This document shows, piece after piece, positions 34,006 to 46,907 of a stretch of DNA of 64,000 nucleotides. Source of the stretch: Heterostelium album PN500 (lineage: Eukaryota > Evosea > Eumycetozoa > Acytosteliales > Acytosteliaceae); contig NW_008805075.1 of assembly GCF_000004825.1 (NCBI RefSeq), positions 373,788 through 437,787 of the forward strand. Direction: 5' to 3'. The position numbers and the translations under genes are program-made. Under the pieces are notes generated by a model. That model did not search any database and was not told where the DNA came from. It saw nothing but the letters and a program-made list of their open reading frames with translations. Numbering within the stretch: position 1 is the first letter of the stretch; every line of letters begins with the position of its first letter.

Positions 34006-35178
34006 CTAATTATTATTTTGTCGTTTTAATGCTTCGAATCTGGCTGTTAGTTCATCGAAATCGGGAAAAGCAGAGTCGTTGGCGTTTGGTGTGTAGGCTG
34101 GTGGTGGTGATGGTGATGAAAATTTAGAGTTATTAAAGTTATTGTTTGGTTGTTGGCTTGGTGCCGATGGAAATTGTGGTGGTGAAGATACAGATGGCAT
34201 GGTTGGTGATGGTGTGTAGGCAGGTGGTGGTGGTTGAGGGAATTGTTGTTGTGGTGTTGGTGTATAATGTGGTGGTTGTTGCATTTGCTGTTGATGTTGT
34301 GATGGTGGTGTATAATGTTGTGGTGCTACAATAGTTGGGAATGGTGGTGGTGATTTCATCATCGGTGGTTGTTGTTGGTGTTGCATTTGTGGTGGTGGTT
34401 GTTGAAACATCATTGGTTGTTGCATTTGTGGTGGTGCAGTACCTGGTTGTGGCATTGGTATTGGTAGTACAGAAGCAGAGGTGGGTGCAGCGACAAACAT
34501 TGGTTGCTGTGGCATTATCATTGCTGGCTGCTGTGGTGGTAGGATTGGTTCTACCGACCAGTCCACCTTGAACTGACAGGCAATGTCATTGAGATACTGG
34601 AATACCAAGAATGGCTCCGGTGTTGCATAGCTGAGTTTGTGAACGATCTTTGGGTTGACGTGAACCTGGCAGTTGCAATTCACTTCATGCTCCAATCCCT
34701 TGCCATACTTGGCGAGCAACTGTTTCTTTATCAACTCCAACTCTGGTATTTGTACTCTCTGAGCTGCATATATTAATGTATAGATTGCTTCTTTAATCTC
34801 TGGTGGCATATCACTGTTTTAATAAAGATGATAATTAGTAAACTTTAAAAGAAGAAGAAGAAGAAGATTGATTGTTGTGGTCGTCGTCGTTGATATTTAC
34901 TGTGAACATGCAATCAATTGTAATCTGGCGAATAACATTTCACAGAGAACCTCTATGATTGAGTAACATTCGATAAGAGCTTCGTCTCTGATGACTGTCT
35001 CCACTCTGATTCTAGCGGCATCTTCACTTCTGTTTCTGAGTAGCTCGGCAATGTGTCGCTTTTCATCTCTTACCAAGTTTGCCTTTTTGTTTCTCAAAAT
35101 TTGTATTCTACTGACTGCCAACTTTAATTGTACCTTGAGTTGATTGGGATCGAAATGTGGACCAAATAATGACATCAT
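34006..35178 (-). CDS. ist1: IST1, ESCRT-III-like regulator
   Basis: Two exons, 35178-34901 and 34813-34006, 361 residues. The N-terminal IST1 domain is plain: LKVQLKLAVSRIQILRNKKA, LLRNRSEDAARIRVETVIRD, ECYSIIEVLCEMLFARL, then PPEIKEAIYTLIYAAQRVQI and PELELIKKQLLAKYG. The following HKLSYATPEP block is also conserved. A Pro/Gln/Met-rich linker leads to a C-terminal MIT-interacting motif, FDELTARFEALKRQ, which in IST1 binds VPS4 and other MIT-domain partners. IST1 acts with CHMP1 and VPS4 in multivesicular-body sorting and membrane tubule scission. Human IST1 is 364 residues, so the length fits. Confidence 0.93.
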
Positions 35179-36867
35179 TCTCTACTCTTACTCTTACTTT
35201 TTCTTTTTTATTTCAATACTAAAGAAAACTCTATAAATTACTCTTTACTAACTAACTAACAAACAAACAAACTAAAATACAAAAAGAATATTTCGTATCT
35301 TTATCTTAACTTTAATTATTATTTGATTTATCTATATATATTATGTTTAATAAAACTAACAATGATTGATTCAAAATGAAGTAATTAACTACATCAAAAA
35401 CAACAACAAAATAAAATAAATTATGATAACAACGGTGATAAACAAAGAAAAATAAATAGAGAAAATCAAATAAACTTAGGAATACAGTATTTTAATCACA
35501 TAATTCTCATTTAATCAAAATTTTGTCTGAGAAACTTAGGAATGTTTTGTTTTCTTTTGTGAATGAATGAGGCTTTTTTCACTCATCACCCCCACCTTTT
35601 TTGTTTGCAAAAAAAAATAAAAAAATCTGAGGTTTCTTTTTACACAATAAAAATACATTTAAAACAACAATACTCATTCTTATGAATTTAATACCAATAC
35701 ATGTTTATGAATTTTAATGTTGTGTGTATGTAACATGTTTCAATTTCCATTCTCTCATTTGTAGAAATGAAATCACAAAAACAAGTTATAATTTAAATTA
35801 TAACTGTGAATAGAAATTATTATTTCGTTATTATTATTTTTATTTTATTATTGTTTTTTTTTTAAAAAAAATAAGAAGAACAAACCAGGTTAGTTTATGT
35901 AAAATGACAACAAAGCTTTTGGTGCAACAACTTCTTAAATAAGACATCTTCTTGTTACTTCATCATATACAACAATGTTACTTCAAAGACCAGATCTTCT
36001 GAGGAGTTCGAGACATTGGTTAAATCAAAATTACTCTTATAATGTAAGTATCTTAACTATTATTCTTAATTCAAAACCTTTCTGATCAAGTTACATAGTA
36101 AAATACACAATTTATACATTTTTGATCAAACTACCAATAACATATAACGATCTGACTGATTGTTGATCGATTAGAAGCAATAAGATCAAACCATCTAAAA
36201 TCAGACATACCATTCTCAAGTATAAGTTTGATCATAATTATTTCAAAATGTTGTTTGTTTTAGAAAGGACCAGCATAAAATTTAACATTATAAGGTTGAA
36301 TTAAGAGGTTATGTAAAAAATATGGACATAAAAATAGGTATTATTTTGTTTCTAAAACTCTTTAAATGATAGTTATATTATTCACCGAAACCATTCATTT
36401 CTGCAGAAATCAGTGAAGCAAGGGCGTAAAGTGATTCTCAGCACTGAAATAAACAACCAAAAAAAAAAAAAAAAGGAATCATGACATGAAATGACTTGGT
36501 TTGATTTTTTGATTTTCAATAAGATCTTACTTATTGTATTTCTAGATCTGGACAATCTGGTTTTTTCAAATCAGTTGACACCAAAAAATCAACAAGCAAA
36601 AAAAGATTCAAATAAAAATTTTTTTTATCAAATTATAATAATTTAATTAAATTTTAAATTAAAAAGGCTTTATTAACAATAATATTTATTTTGTACCAAA
36701 AAGGTTGATTGACTCCAAATTTCAAAACCGCTAGCTACTAATTGCTAACCACCAAAAACTTTTCTTCATTCACTCTTCATCAACTCAAAAAAAATCTATC
36801 AAATCAATCAAATAAAATAATCTTTTATCTATTTTAAATATTTATATATAACAAACAAATAAAAACA
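35179..36867. promoter_or_regulatory. divergent upstream region of ist1 and severin
   Basis: 1.7 kb of AT-rich DNA between two divergent starts. Apart from the two-exon micro-ORF listed at 35975-36278 I see no gene. The last 100 bp before severin have A/T tracts and a TATATATA-like box at about 36841-36850. Confidence 0.45.
35975..36278 (+). CDS. candidate two-exon microprotein, 27 aa
   Basis: ATG at 35975 opens MLLQRPDLLRSSRHWLNQ then NYSYN, followed directly by a strong GTAAGT donor at 36044. The first acceptor with a good T-rich tract (TTGTTTTAG, to 36263) is in phase and gives KGPA and a stop. The basic, Leu/Arg-rich start could be a mitochondrial or membrane microprotein. The intron of 220 bp is long for this genome, and I recognise no family. 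Confidence 0.25.
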
Positions 36868-37971
36868 ATGATTAAACAATCGAAAATAAATATTGCTGAT
36901 ACCAATGTCGCTTTGATCGGTTCCGACTTGGATAAGAAATGTAGATTGGAGAAAGCTCAACTCGAAGAGCAATGGAAAGTCGCCGGTAAGAAAGAGGGAG
37001 TGTTGATCTGGAGAATCGAGAACTTCAAAGTTGTTCCATGGCCAACCGCCGAGTACGGAAAGTTCTACGACGGTGACTCCTACATTGTGCTCCACTCACA
37101 AAAGACTGGATCCGCCAACTTGAAGCACGATATCTACTTCTTGTTGGGTACCTACACCAGCCAAGACGAAGCCGGAACCGCTGCCTACAAGACCGTCGAG
37201 TTGGACGACTACTTGGGAGGTTTGCCAGTGCAACATCGTGAGGTGATGGACTACGAATCACAGAGTTTCCTCAACCTCTTTGGTGGAACCATTTTCTTGT
37301 TGTCCGGTGGTGTCGACTCTGGATTCAACCACGTCAAGCCAGAGGAATACAAGCCAAGATTGCTCTGGATCGTTTCCGACGAGAGAAAGAAGGTTCGTGT
37401 TGAACAAGTTGCATTGGCTACCAAGTCATTGAACACTGGTGACTGTTTCCTCTTGGATGCCGGTTTGGTTATCTACCAATTCAACGGTTCGAAATCCCAA
37501 GGTTCCGAGCGTATCAAAGCTTCCCAACTCGCCACACAAATCAAGGACGAGCGTAAGGGACTTCCAAAGGTTCAAGTTTTCACCGACGGTGACAGCGATA
37601 TCCCCGATGAGTTCTGGAAACTCTTGGGTGGAAAGGGACCAATCGGTTCGTTTGTACACCACGACGACGGTCCCAAGATTGAAAAGACTTTGTTCAAGTT
37701 GTCCGATGCTAGCGGTAAGCTCATTTTCTCCCAAGTCGCCAAGGGTAAGATCTCCAAGAAATCATTGGATACCAACGATGTCTTCATCTTGGATCTCGGT
37801 TACGAAGTATTCATCTGGGTCGGTTTGAAATCCAATGCCAACGAAAAGAAGAGCGCTTTCAAGTTTGCCACCGATTATTTACAACAAAACGGTAGAAATC
37901 AATACACCCCAGTCTCCCGTATCATGGAATCTGGTGAGAATGAAGTATTCAATGGTTCATTTGATAATTAA
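36868..37971 (+). CDS. sevA: severin, calcium-dependent actin-severing protein
   Basis: Single exon, 367 residues, close to the 362 of Dictyostelium discoideum severin. Three gelsolin-type repeats are visible: [16 protein letters not shown] with [15 protein letters not shown] and [18 protein letters not shown]; then [20 protein letters not shown] after NTGDCFLL; then [20 protein letters not shown] with [14 protein letters not shown]. The helix around residues 25-40 before repeat 1 matches severin. Severin cuts and caps actin filaments when Ca2+ rises. Codon use is strongly biased to G/C-ending codons and the frame is free of runs, as expected of an abundant cytoskeletal protein. Confidence 0.96.
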   Translation: MIKQSKINIADTNVALIGSDLDKKCRLEKAQLEEQWKVAGKKEGVLIWRIENFKVVPWPTAEYGKFYDGDSYIVLHSQKTGSANLKHDIYFLLGTYTSQDEAGTAAYKTVELDDYLGGLPVQHREVMDYESQSFLNLFGGTIFLLSGGVDSGFNHVKPEEYKPRLLWIVSDERKKVRVEQVALATKSLNTGDCFLLDAGLVIYQFNGSKSQGSERIKASQLATQIKDERKGLPKVQVFTDGDSDIPDEFWKLLGGKGPIGSFVHHDDGPKIEKTLFKLSDASGKLIFSQVAKGKISKKSLDTNDVFILDLGYEVFIWVGLKSNANEKKSAFKFATDYLQQNGRNQYTPVSRIMESGENEVFNGSFDN

Positions 37972-38380
37972 ATTATCAAAACAAAACAAAACAAAACTAA
38001 AAAATAATATGTATTCTATTCTATTTATATATTAAATAAATTAAAGTTATAAAACCTTTATAAATACCTCCTTTTTTTCTATTCTAATTAGTAGATAAAT
38101 TTTATGACTTGACATTTGTAAACATTAATGATCAGATTCATTAAATGTTAATTCGTTTATTTATTGTTATTGTTTATTGTTATTAGTTAAAAAGAATTGT
38201 ATTTAACATATCTATCCAACATCTTTAATTGATTCTTTAACCAATGAACCACAACTTACACATGGTTAAAAAATTTTTTTACAAAGAAATCAATCGTTCG
38301 TTTTTTTCGCAAAAACTGATGAAAATATTTAATTAATTCAATCATATCTTTTAGTATAAAGATAGATAACTATACTAAAT
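37972..38380. other. AT-rich spacer
   Basis: 409 bp between the severin stop and the EttA-like start. It contains the severin 3' end (AAATAAA-type signals near 38030-38045) and the next promoter. Nothing else seen. Confidence 0.5.
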
Positions 38381-40426
38381 ATGTTATCATCAAAATTAAA
38401 TATAAAAACTATTTTAAATAGTAGTAATAGATTTAGATCAACAACATCGTCATTACTTTGTAAATCATATCATAATAGTAGTTCAAGTTTATTGTTAAAT
38501 TCAAATCAACAAAATAACAATGCAAATCAATCTCTTGGCTATTTGAATAGATATAATAATGTAAATAATAATAAAAATAGTAATAATGTATTAGTTTCTA
38601 CATTTTTATTTAATAATAATAGTGATCAAGAAAATAAATCATTATTTCAGAGATATTATTCAAGTATATATAGAGTTTAAAATATGTTAACAATTGTTGA
38701 TACCTTCAAACTAATTATATATGTAGAGAAACAACAAGCAAATGTAGGTGAACCAAAAGTTGTAATGTCATTGGTAGATGTTATGAAAAAGTTGGATGAT
38801 GGTAGAATTTTGTTAAAGGAGACTTCGCTCTCGTTTTTTGCAGGATCGAAAATTGGTTTGTTAGGTTCGAACGGTTCTGGTAAATCGACACTCATGAAGA
38901 TTATGGCAAGTGAAGACACTGAGATTGAAGGTGAAGTATTACTCTCAAAAGATATTACAGTTGGTTATTTACATCAGGAACCGGAATTAGATCCAGAGAA
39001 AGATGTCGAGGGTAATATATTCGATGGATTGAGCGAGGAAAAGGAGATACTCGATGAATACGAAGAGGTAACGGAAAAGTTGGAGGCAATGGATGAGAAG
39101 GATCCACAGAGAAGACAACTACAGATCGCTCAGAAGAAGCTGTCCGAGCGTATCGATCGTGAGAAACTCTGGGATTTGAAGAGAAAGATTGCTATCTCGA
39201 TCGATGCATTGCGTTGTCCACCAGGTGATTCCGATGTCACTACGTTGTCGGGTGGTGAGCGTAGACGTGTTGCGCTGGCTCGTCTACTCATTACCAATCC
39301 AGATATTCTACTGCTGGACGAACCCACCAATCATTTGGATGCAGAGTCCGTTGCTTGGTTGGAGCGTTTCCTAAAGGAGTACAAAGGAACGGTTATTGCA
39401 ATCACTCACGACCGTTATTTCTTGGACAACGTTGCCAATTGGATCTTGGAAGTGGATCGTGGTAATTTGATACCGTTCAAGGGTAACTATAGCGGTTGGT
39501 TAAAACAAAAGGATTCGCGTCTCTCACTGGAATCCAAGAAGGAAGAGGGCAGAAAGAAGGCAATCAAGCGTGAATTGGAGTATCTATCGGGTGGTGCAAA
39601 AGCACAGACTAAAAAGTCAAAGTCACGTATCCAGAAATACAATGAATTGGTTGCGGCTGCTCCCGAAAAGTACAGAGAACCAGGCAAGATTGCTATACCA
39701 CCGTGCCCGCGTTTGGGTAATGTTGTGATTCGTGCCCGTGGATTGAGTAAGGAGTTTGACGGTCGTCAACTCTTTGATAATCTCGATTTCGATATTGAAC
39801 CGGGTTCAATCGTTGGTATCATCGGTCCAAACGGTACTGGAAAGTCGACACTCTTTAGAATTATTGCTGGTGACTTGACGCCGGATGCGGGTTCCATCAA
39901 GATTGGTGAGACCGTGCGTATGGGACACGTCGCTCAATCGAGAGCGTCGCTCGACGACGACAAAACCATCTTTGACGAGGTGTCGGCAGGCACCGATTTC
40001 ATTAATATGGGTGGTTATCAAGTTCACGTGAGAGAGTATCTCTCGCAGTTCAACTTTAAAGGTGCCGAGCAAGACAAGTACATCGGTGCGTTGTCGGGAG
40101 GTGAGCGTAATCGTGTGCACATTGCCAAGATGATCAAACGTGGATGCAATGTTCTCTTGCTGGATGAACCTACCAACGATCTCGACGTCGACGTCCTCAG
40201 AAATCTTGAAAACTCATTGGAAGACTTCCCCGGGTGTGCAGTGGTAATCAGTCACGATCGTTATTTCCTCGATCGTCTTTGTACTCATATCATTTCATTC
40301 GAGTCGGAAGGCAAAGTAGTAGTGTTCGACGGTAACTACACAGAGTACGAAGAGGACAGACAGCGACGAACCGGAAAGAAATTCGATCCACACAAATCGA
40401 AATTCAAAAGAATTCATACAGTTTAA
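38381..40426 (+). CDS. mitochondrial EttA-like ABC-F ATPase
   Basis: Two exons, 38381-38663 and 38727-40426, 660 residues. Exon 1 is an Asn/Ser-rich presequence with basic residues, ending FQRYYSS, an R-3 type matrix cleavage site. Exon 2 has two ABC modules. Module 1: Walker A GLLGSNGSGKST, signature TLSGGERRRVALAR, Walker B ILLLDEPTNHLDAES, His switch AITHDRYFLDNV. Module 2: GIIGPNGTGKST, ALSGGERNRVHIAK and VLLLDEPTNDLDVD. The linker between them and the arm region agree with bacterial EttA, which binds the ribosomal E site and gates the first elongation step according to ADP/ATP. I infer a mitochondrial translation factor of bacterial origin. Confidence 0.9.
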
Positions 40427-41156
40427 TTATTATAATAATCAATCAATCAATAGTAATAATAGTAATTCTAAACACCACAATTGCACACACAACAACACAA
40501 TACAACACAACACATATCTTTCATTTCTTTTAAAATTTCAAAAGAATATAGAAAGCTTTTTATAATATATAATTAAAAAAAGATTATAATATAACACAAA
40601 TAGAATAGAGAGTATGTTTTTAAGTTTATATCTTGAGAAAGAAAAGTGATCATACTCATTTTCTTATCTTTAAATTAATCTTGTTATTTTTAGATGAAAT
40701 AAACACAATCTTGAACACACGAAAAATAAAAAACTAATCAAAAATAAACAACACTTGCTCAAAATCATGTGTTTGCAAACTCACACAACATGCAAACAGG
40801 GAAGCCCTGTGACACAGAAGATGTGTGTCAAAACTTTATAAAAAAAAAAACGTCTTCACACACAGAGGTTCAAATCTTTAAAATAGACACAAATAGGAGG
40901 TTTGTTTAGTTTATCACCAACATCATTGTAAATAGTATTTTTAATCACCCCCTTTAAAGGTTTAAAACGAAGTATATTTAATATTGTTATTTAAAATCTT
41001 TGAAAAATTGGTTGCGGGTTTGTGGGGTTTGGGGCAAAAATTATTAAAAAAAAAAGTTATTTATATATTTTAAGACTTTTAGTTTCAATTCATTAATTAT
41101 TCTTTTCACACTTAAATATACATATATAGATATATTTATATATAAATATATATAAA
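40427..41156. other. intergenic region upstream of the first psi gene
   Basis: 730 bp, AT-rich, with CACACA-type patches at 40470-40510 and 40780-40870. G/C-rich patches within AT-rich upstream DNA are often regulatory in dictyostelids, but I cannot name a factor. Confidence 0.4.
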
Positions 41157-43451
41157 ATGTTAAAATATTCAATTATTTTATTTCTATTTTTAATTATATC
41201 AATTGTTTTGGCTCAGGAAAAGCCACGTATGTTATTTTAACTTATCATTTTCAATTTATAAAATTTTAATATATTAATTTTTTTTTTATAAATAAAATTT
41301 AATAGCTACATTAAATGTAGTATGTACTATATATGATCAACATCCATCTAAAAATACAAATTTTGAAAATAAGGCTATCGGGAGCTCGAGTACAGGAGTT
41401 GTTAAAGGTATAGTAAAACAGACTCTTAATTCTACAACAAAAGTACCAGAGCTCAGTGGAAATTCCGATGCTGCCTACAAGGCATTCATCAGAGACCCGA
41501 GTTTATTTAAAACATTTTTCCTTCCAGACGATGTGAACAAACAAATTCAATACAATTTAACTTTGAAATTAACAGATGGTATATACTCTGTCTCCATACC
41601 ATCATTCTTTCCAATTAACTATCAAGGATGGGTATGTATTAAAAAATTTTAGAATCTATTTATTATTTATTAATCAAATTTAAATTTAAAAAGGATGACA
41701 AAGTATATAATTTGCAAAAATATGCTGATGGTAAGGGAGTATATCAAAATTTTCATTTTTGTGTTGTCAGCAACATGTACTTTACCTACCAAGGCTATGA
41801 GAAATTCACTTTTAAGGGTGACGATGATGTATGGGTATACATTGACAATAAACTAGTTGTCGATATAGGTGGAGTTCATTCTGCTGAACCTGGTGAAGTC
41901 AATGCTACTTTCATGAGTACATTGGTAAAAGGAAATACCTATCCATTGGATTTCTTTTATTGTAAGTTTGAAAATATTAATTTAAACAAATTAAAATAAT
42001 ATTAATTTAATTTTACCTAAAAAAAAGGTGAGAGACATGTTACTCAATCTACATTGCAAATGGAAACCAATCTACCATTGTTCTGTCCAATCATAGATTA
42101 TTGTGGTGTTTGTAGTGGTGATGGATCTACATGTTGTGACTGTAACGATGGTGATCCATGTACTACTGACATTTGTCCAAAACCAGCAGAGGGAATTACC
42201 AACAAAAATTATAAAGAATTTTGCCAACATATTCCTAAAACCTGTGATCAGATCGATACTTGTTTCAACTATGCTTGCCAAAAAGACAAAAATGGAACAT
42301 GTGCCAAGACGACTCCAATTGAATGTGAACAAAAGAGTTGCAAAAAGGCTACTTGTACCAATGGATCCGGTTGCCAATATACCGATCTTTGTGTTGCCCA
42401 AGATAAATGTCATACCACTACCTGTGTGAATGGAACTTCCTGTAGTCCACAAAAACCAAAGCAATGCGATGAAGGAAACAAGTGTAAGAGCTATGGATGT
42501 GATCCAGACACAGGTTGTACTTCGAGTCTTAAGAATTGTGCCAATGCAACCGATACCAATCCATGCAACCAATATTACTGTGAAGCCGGCACCGGTCTTT
42601 GTAAATTCAATACTCTCAGCGCCACAGATTGTGCATGCTGCAAGGATGCCAAACCAAATCTTTGTCAAACTGCTACTTGTGATTCCAATTCCGGTAAATG
42701 TATCATATCAAACATCACTGTCGATGACAACAACTCTTGTACCAACGATCAATGCGATCCAAGCACTGGAAAGATAACAAACACTCCAATCGTTTGTTCA
42801 GGTTGTCAGAATTGTGTTGGTGGATCATGTGTTGGAAATGATACTGTTTGTAACGATTACAATGAATGTACTAATGACAAATGCGGTGCCAACAAGACAT
42901 GTGAATACTCAGAGAATTCATGTGACGATGGCAATCCTTGTACCGACGACTTTTGTCATCAAAACACCGGTTGCTACCATGTAGATACTGTATGTCCTGG
43001 TGTAGGAGATTGTCAAGTTGGATACTGTCAAGCCGGTGTAGGTTGCCAGACCAAGAAACGTGATTGTTCAACCGGTTTGTTCTGTACTGATGCCATTTGT
43101 ATTGAAGGTGTAGGTTGTGCCAATTTCACAAGAAATTGCGTTGGTGACAATCCACAGTGTGAGAAAGGTACTTGTAACACAGAGACTCAGCTGTGTGAAT
43201 ATCATGAATATTCACCAAAGCCATTCGGTTGTAATAAGGCAGCGGTGATCTCCACTGGTGTTGTAGCAGGTGTGGTTGTGGCGGGTGCAGTCGCATTGGC
43301 TATCGCTGTTTTCGGTGGTAAGAAAGGTTACGATGCATGGAAGAATAGACAAGCCAGTGGATTAACCAATGTAAACAACAACCCACTCTACCAAGAGAAT
43401 CCAAACAACCAAGAGAATCCACTTTATATCGACCATGGTGGTGTAAATTAA
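41157..43451 (+). CDS. PA14-domain cysteine-rich membrane protein, Psi family, copy 1
   Basis: Four exons: 41157-41226, 41306-41631, 41694-41961 and 42028-43451, 695 residues. Signal peptide [20 protein letters not shown]. The PA14 domain spans exons 2-4: [40 protein letters not shown] and [13 protein letters not shown]. Then come about 20 Cys-rich repeats ([20 protein letters not shown] and C-x-T/D-D-x-C units). A C-terminal membrane helix ([20 protein letters not shown]) precedes a short basic tail with [10 protein letters not shown]. This is the prespore-cell-inducing factor family; in D. discoideum PsiA is a secreted signal that promotes prespore differentiation. Which of the many psi paralogues this is, I cannot tell. 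Confidence 0.88.
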
Positions 43452-44570
43452 ATCAATCAATCAATTGGAAGTGTGATCCAAAAAAATCTTTTCTCCAAAA
43501 AAAAAATAAGACCGATCTCATTTTTTATTTATTGTATTTTACAAAAATTTTTAAACTCAAAACTAATTAAAATAAAATGTGTAACAAATTATTTTTTAAT
43601 TTTTAACCAATTAACAAATAATTTTCTTTCTTGTAACATCATTTTTCAGCTATTTTTTTAAAACTCAAAATAAATAAATAATTTTTATATTTAAAAATAA
43701 AAACAAATAAAAAATTGTCAGTTGGAAAAAAACCACACATTTTATAAAAATTACAACTACAGAAAGAATTTGATTTTTTTTTTTTCTATCCATTTTTATA
43801 TATCGAGTAAAATTGGATCAAATTGTAATGTCGATCAATATTGTGATTACATTAATAATTGATTGCAAACATTGTAATAATTTGTTCATTCATTGTATTT
43901 TGATTTAATCCCTCACCATTTTATAATAAAAGCTAGAAAACAACAACAATTTAACTCAAACATTAAATCCATACAGACAGATCGACATGTCGATACTGTT
44001 GGAAATTTAATATTCTATCGTTGATCTATTTTTGTGAGAGTATCATGTGAAAATCAAATTGATTTTCTAACCACTGTTGTCAATTTTAATTGTTTAAAGG
44101 GGTGTGTTACCACCAATCAAATGATTTTCAATTGATCAATCTTTTTTTAAGTTGGCAACTCTGTGTTGAAAAAACAAATATTAAACCTGTGGCATTATAT
44201 ATATATAGGTGATTGGCTAACTTTTATAAAGATGGGTCTTAAAGAATACACTTGGAACATATGGGTTTGTGGTTTCGTTTTTAAAATAACTATAACTTAT
44301 TTGATGGGTTAACAAATTAAATACATGATCACAAATCTCTTTTTAACTCTCAAAAACTTGTGATTGATTTTAATTTATTCTACATTTTTGTTTTTATTCT
44401 TTTTTACATTCCGATATATAAAAACATTGGCTAGAATTAAACCTTATCCATTTAAATAAATACCAACTTTATACTTTTTTATAAAATAAAAGAATTGTTT
44501 TTTAAAGTTGAAAAACAATAATTTGTAAATATAATATATATCTAATAAGAAAACTATTATTTATTTGAAA
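43452..44570. other. spacer between the tandem psi genes
   Basis: 1.1 kb, AT-rich, carrying the first gene's 3' end and the second's promoter. A frame at 43473-43661 is low-complexity and not called. No RNA gene or repeat recognised. Confidence 0.5.
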
Positions 44571-46907
44571 ATGTATAAATATATATTTTATATTTGTTTA
44601 ATAGTAATCTCTATATCTTGTAATATAGTTATTTCTCAAAATAATGCACAACCATGTAAATATTTCTAACAAAAATTAAAAGAATAAGAATAATTATATT
44701 AATTCTAAACTATTTTTTCTTTTTATAACAATATTAGCAACATTTACAATTACCTCAAGAATATTCGATCAATTGCCTAGATTGAATCCTAATTTCGAAA
44801 CACCTGAATATGGACAGCTTACTCCAGGTCTTATCAACAATATCTTAGATCCAATCAAAAGAGTTCCACAACTAAACTATGCAAATCCAAATTGGCAAAA
44901 TACTTTTGCTCATGGTATGATTAAGAATGCCACCCTCTTCAACACATTCTTTATCAATACTCCAGGTATCAACAAACCTTTGACATTTAATATTACTCTT
45001 ACTCTTAATCCAAGTGCTGGTACCTATGGTTATGATAACCAAACATTCTTCCCAATTAATCGTTTAGGTTGGGTAATGTATAAAATTTAAAATTCACAAA
45101 TATTAAATTTTAATATTAATACTTATTTGTATTCAAATATTTTAGGATTCAACTCCGTCCAATTATTTAGATAGCAATGGTCAACCATTGTACAAAGATA
45201 CCAATGGAAATTATGAAAATTTCCATTTCTGTTTAGTTAGTAATATGTTCTTTACTTACCAAGGTTATGAGGTCTTCAACTTCAGAGGTGACGACGATGT
45301 TTGGGTGTTTATCAACAATGAATTGGTTGTGGATCTTGGTGGTTTGCATCCAGCTGCACAAGCATCTGTCAATCTCCAAACCGATTTAAAGACCAAATTG
45401 GTTGTTAAACAAACCTATACATTGGATTTCTTTTACTGTAAGTTGTTTATATTAAATTAAGTTCAACTTTGTTCCCTCAAACTAACTATTAATTAATGAA
45501 CTAATAGGTGAAAGACATACTGATACATCAACAATGAAAATGGATACTAATATTCAAATTTTCTGTCCAGCTTATGATTATTGTGGTGTTTGTGGAGGTG
45601 ATGGAACTTCATGTTGTAATTGTGATGATGGTAATCCATGTACTGACGATTCCTGTCCTAAACCAGCTCCAGGAATTACCAAGGATAATTATAAAGACTT
45701 TTGCAATAACATACCAAGAACTTGTGCATCCGATACCTGTAACAATTATGTATGTTCTAAAGCTAACAACGGTCAATGTGTCCAATCAGGAAGTGCTTGT
45801 CCCAACCAAGATTGCAAGGTTACCAGTTGTACTCAAAAAAATGGATGTCAATACACCGACTTGTGCGTCGCCCAAGACAAATGTCATAGTACACAATGTG
45901 TCAATGGAACATCGTGCACACCACAAACAGCGATTCAATGTGACCAAGGAAACAAGTGTATGAACTATGGATGTGATCCAAACACCGGTTGCACTTCGAG
46001 TCCAAAGAACTGTGCCAATCCCTCAGATACCAATCCATGTAACCAATATTACTGTGAAGCCGGTACCGGTCTTTGTAAATTCATTACCCTCTCTGATTCT
46101 GACTGTGCATGCTGCAAGGATGCCAAGCCAAATCTCTGCCAAGTTGCCAAGTGTGATTCCAGCTCCGGCAAATGTAATGTATCGAACATCACCGTAGATG
46201 ACAACAATCCATGTACCACCGATAGTTGTGATCCAGCAACCGGTCAAATCACAAACAAACCAATTCCATGTGCCGGCTGTCAAAACTGTCAAGGTGGAAC
46301 ATGTGTTGGAAACGATACTCTCTGTTCCGACGGTAATATGTGTAGCATCGACAAGTGCGCATTGAACAACACCTGTAGCTTCACACCGGTCAACTGCGAT
46401 GACAACGATCCCTGCACAGAAGACACCTGTGATCCAGTACATGGCTGCCAACACAACAAGAAAGTATGTCCAGATGTCGGTGATTGTCAAGTAGGTGTAT
46501 GTGTTGCCGGTGTCGGTTGTTCGACCGTCGAAAGAAACTGTTCGACCGGATTGTTCTGTACCGACAGTCTGTGTATCCAGGGTATTGGATGTGCCAACTT
46601 CACAAGAAACTGTGTCAGCGACAATCCAAAGTGTCAGAAGGGTACTTGCAACATCGAGAAACAAGAGTGTGAATTCGTCGACTACTCACCAAAGCCATTC
46701 GGTTGTAACAAAGCAGCGGTTATCTCTACTGGTGTAATTGCCGGTGTTGTAGTGGCAGGTGCAGTTGCATTGGCGATCGCCGTCTTTGGTGGAAAGAAAG
46801 GTTACGACGCATGGAAGAACTCAAGAAACAACGCAGTCACCAATTTAAATAACAATCCACTCTATACTGCCAATCCAAATGGTGGTGCCAATCCATTATA
46901 CGAATAA
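44571..46907 (+). CDS. PA14-domain cysteine-rich membrane protein, Psi family, copy 2
   Basis: Four exons: 44571-44655, 44738-45072, 45146-45437 and 45508-46907, 703 residues. Intron positions and phases are the same as in the upstream copy. Signal peptide near residues 1-25, then the PA14 domain (NFHFCLVSNMFFTYQGYEVF, RGDDDVWVFINNELVVDLGG), the Cys-rich repeats (DYCGVCGGDGTSCCNCDDGN) and a membrane helix almost identical to copy 1 ([20 protein letters not shown]). The tail NNNPLYTANPNGGANPLYE is also shared. Divergence is greatest before the PA14 domain and in the first Cys repeats. The two are a tandem duplication. A ligand-binding cell-surface or shed glycoprotein is likely from the family. 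Confidence 0.88.

Noticed and set aside
42072-42668. 198-codon minus-strand frame
   Set aside because: Shadow of the Cys-rich repeats of the psi gene; the same shadow occurs in the second copy.
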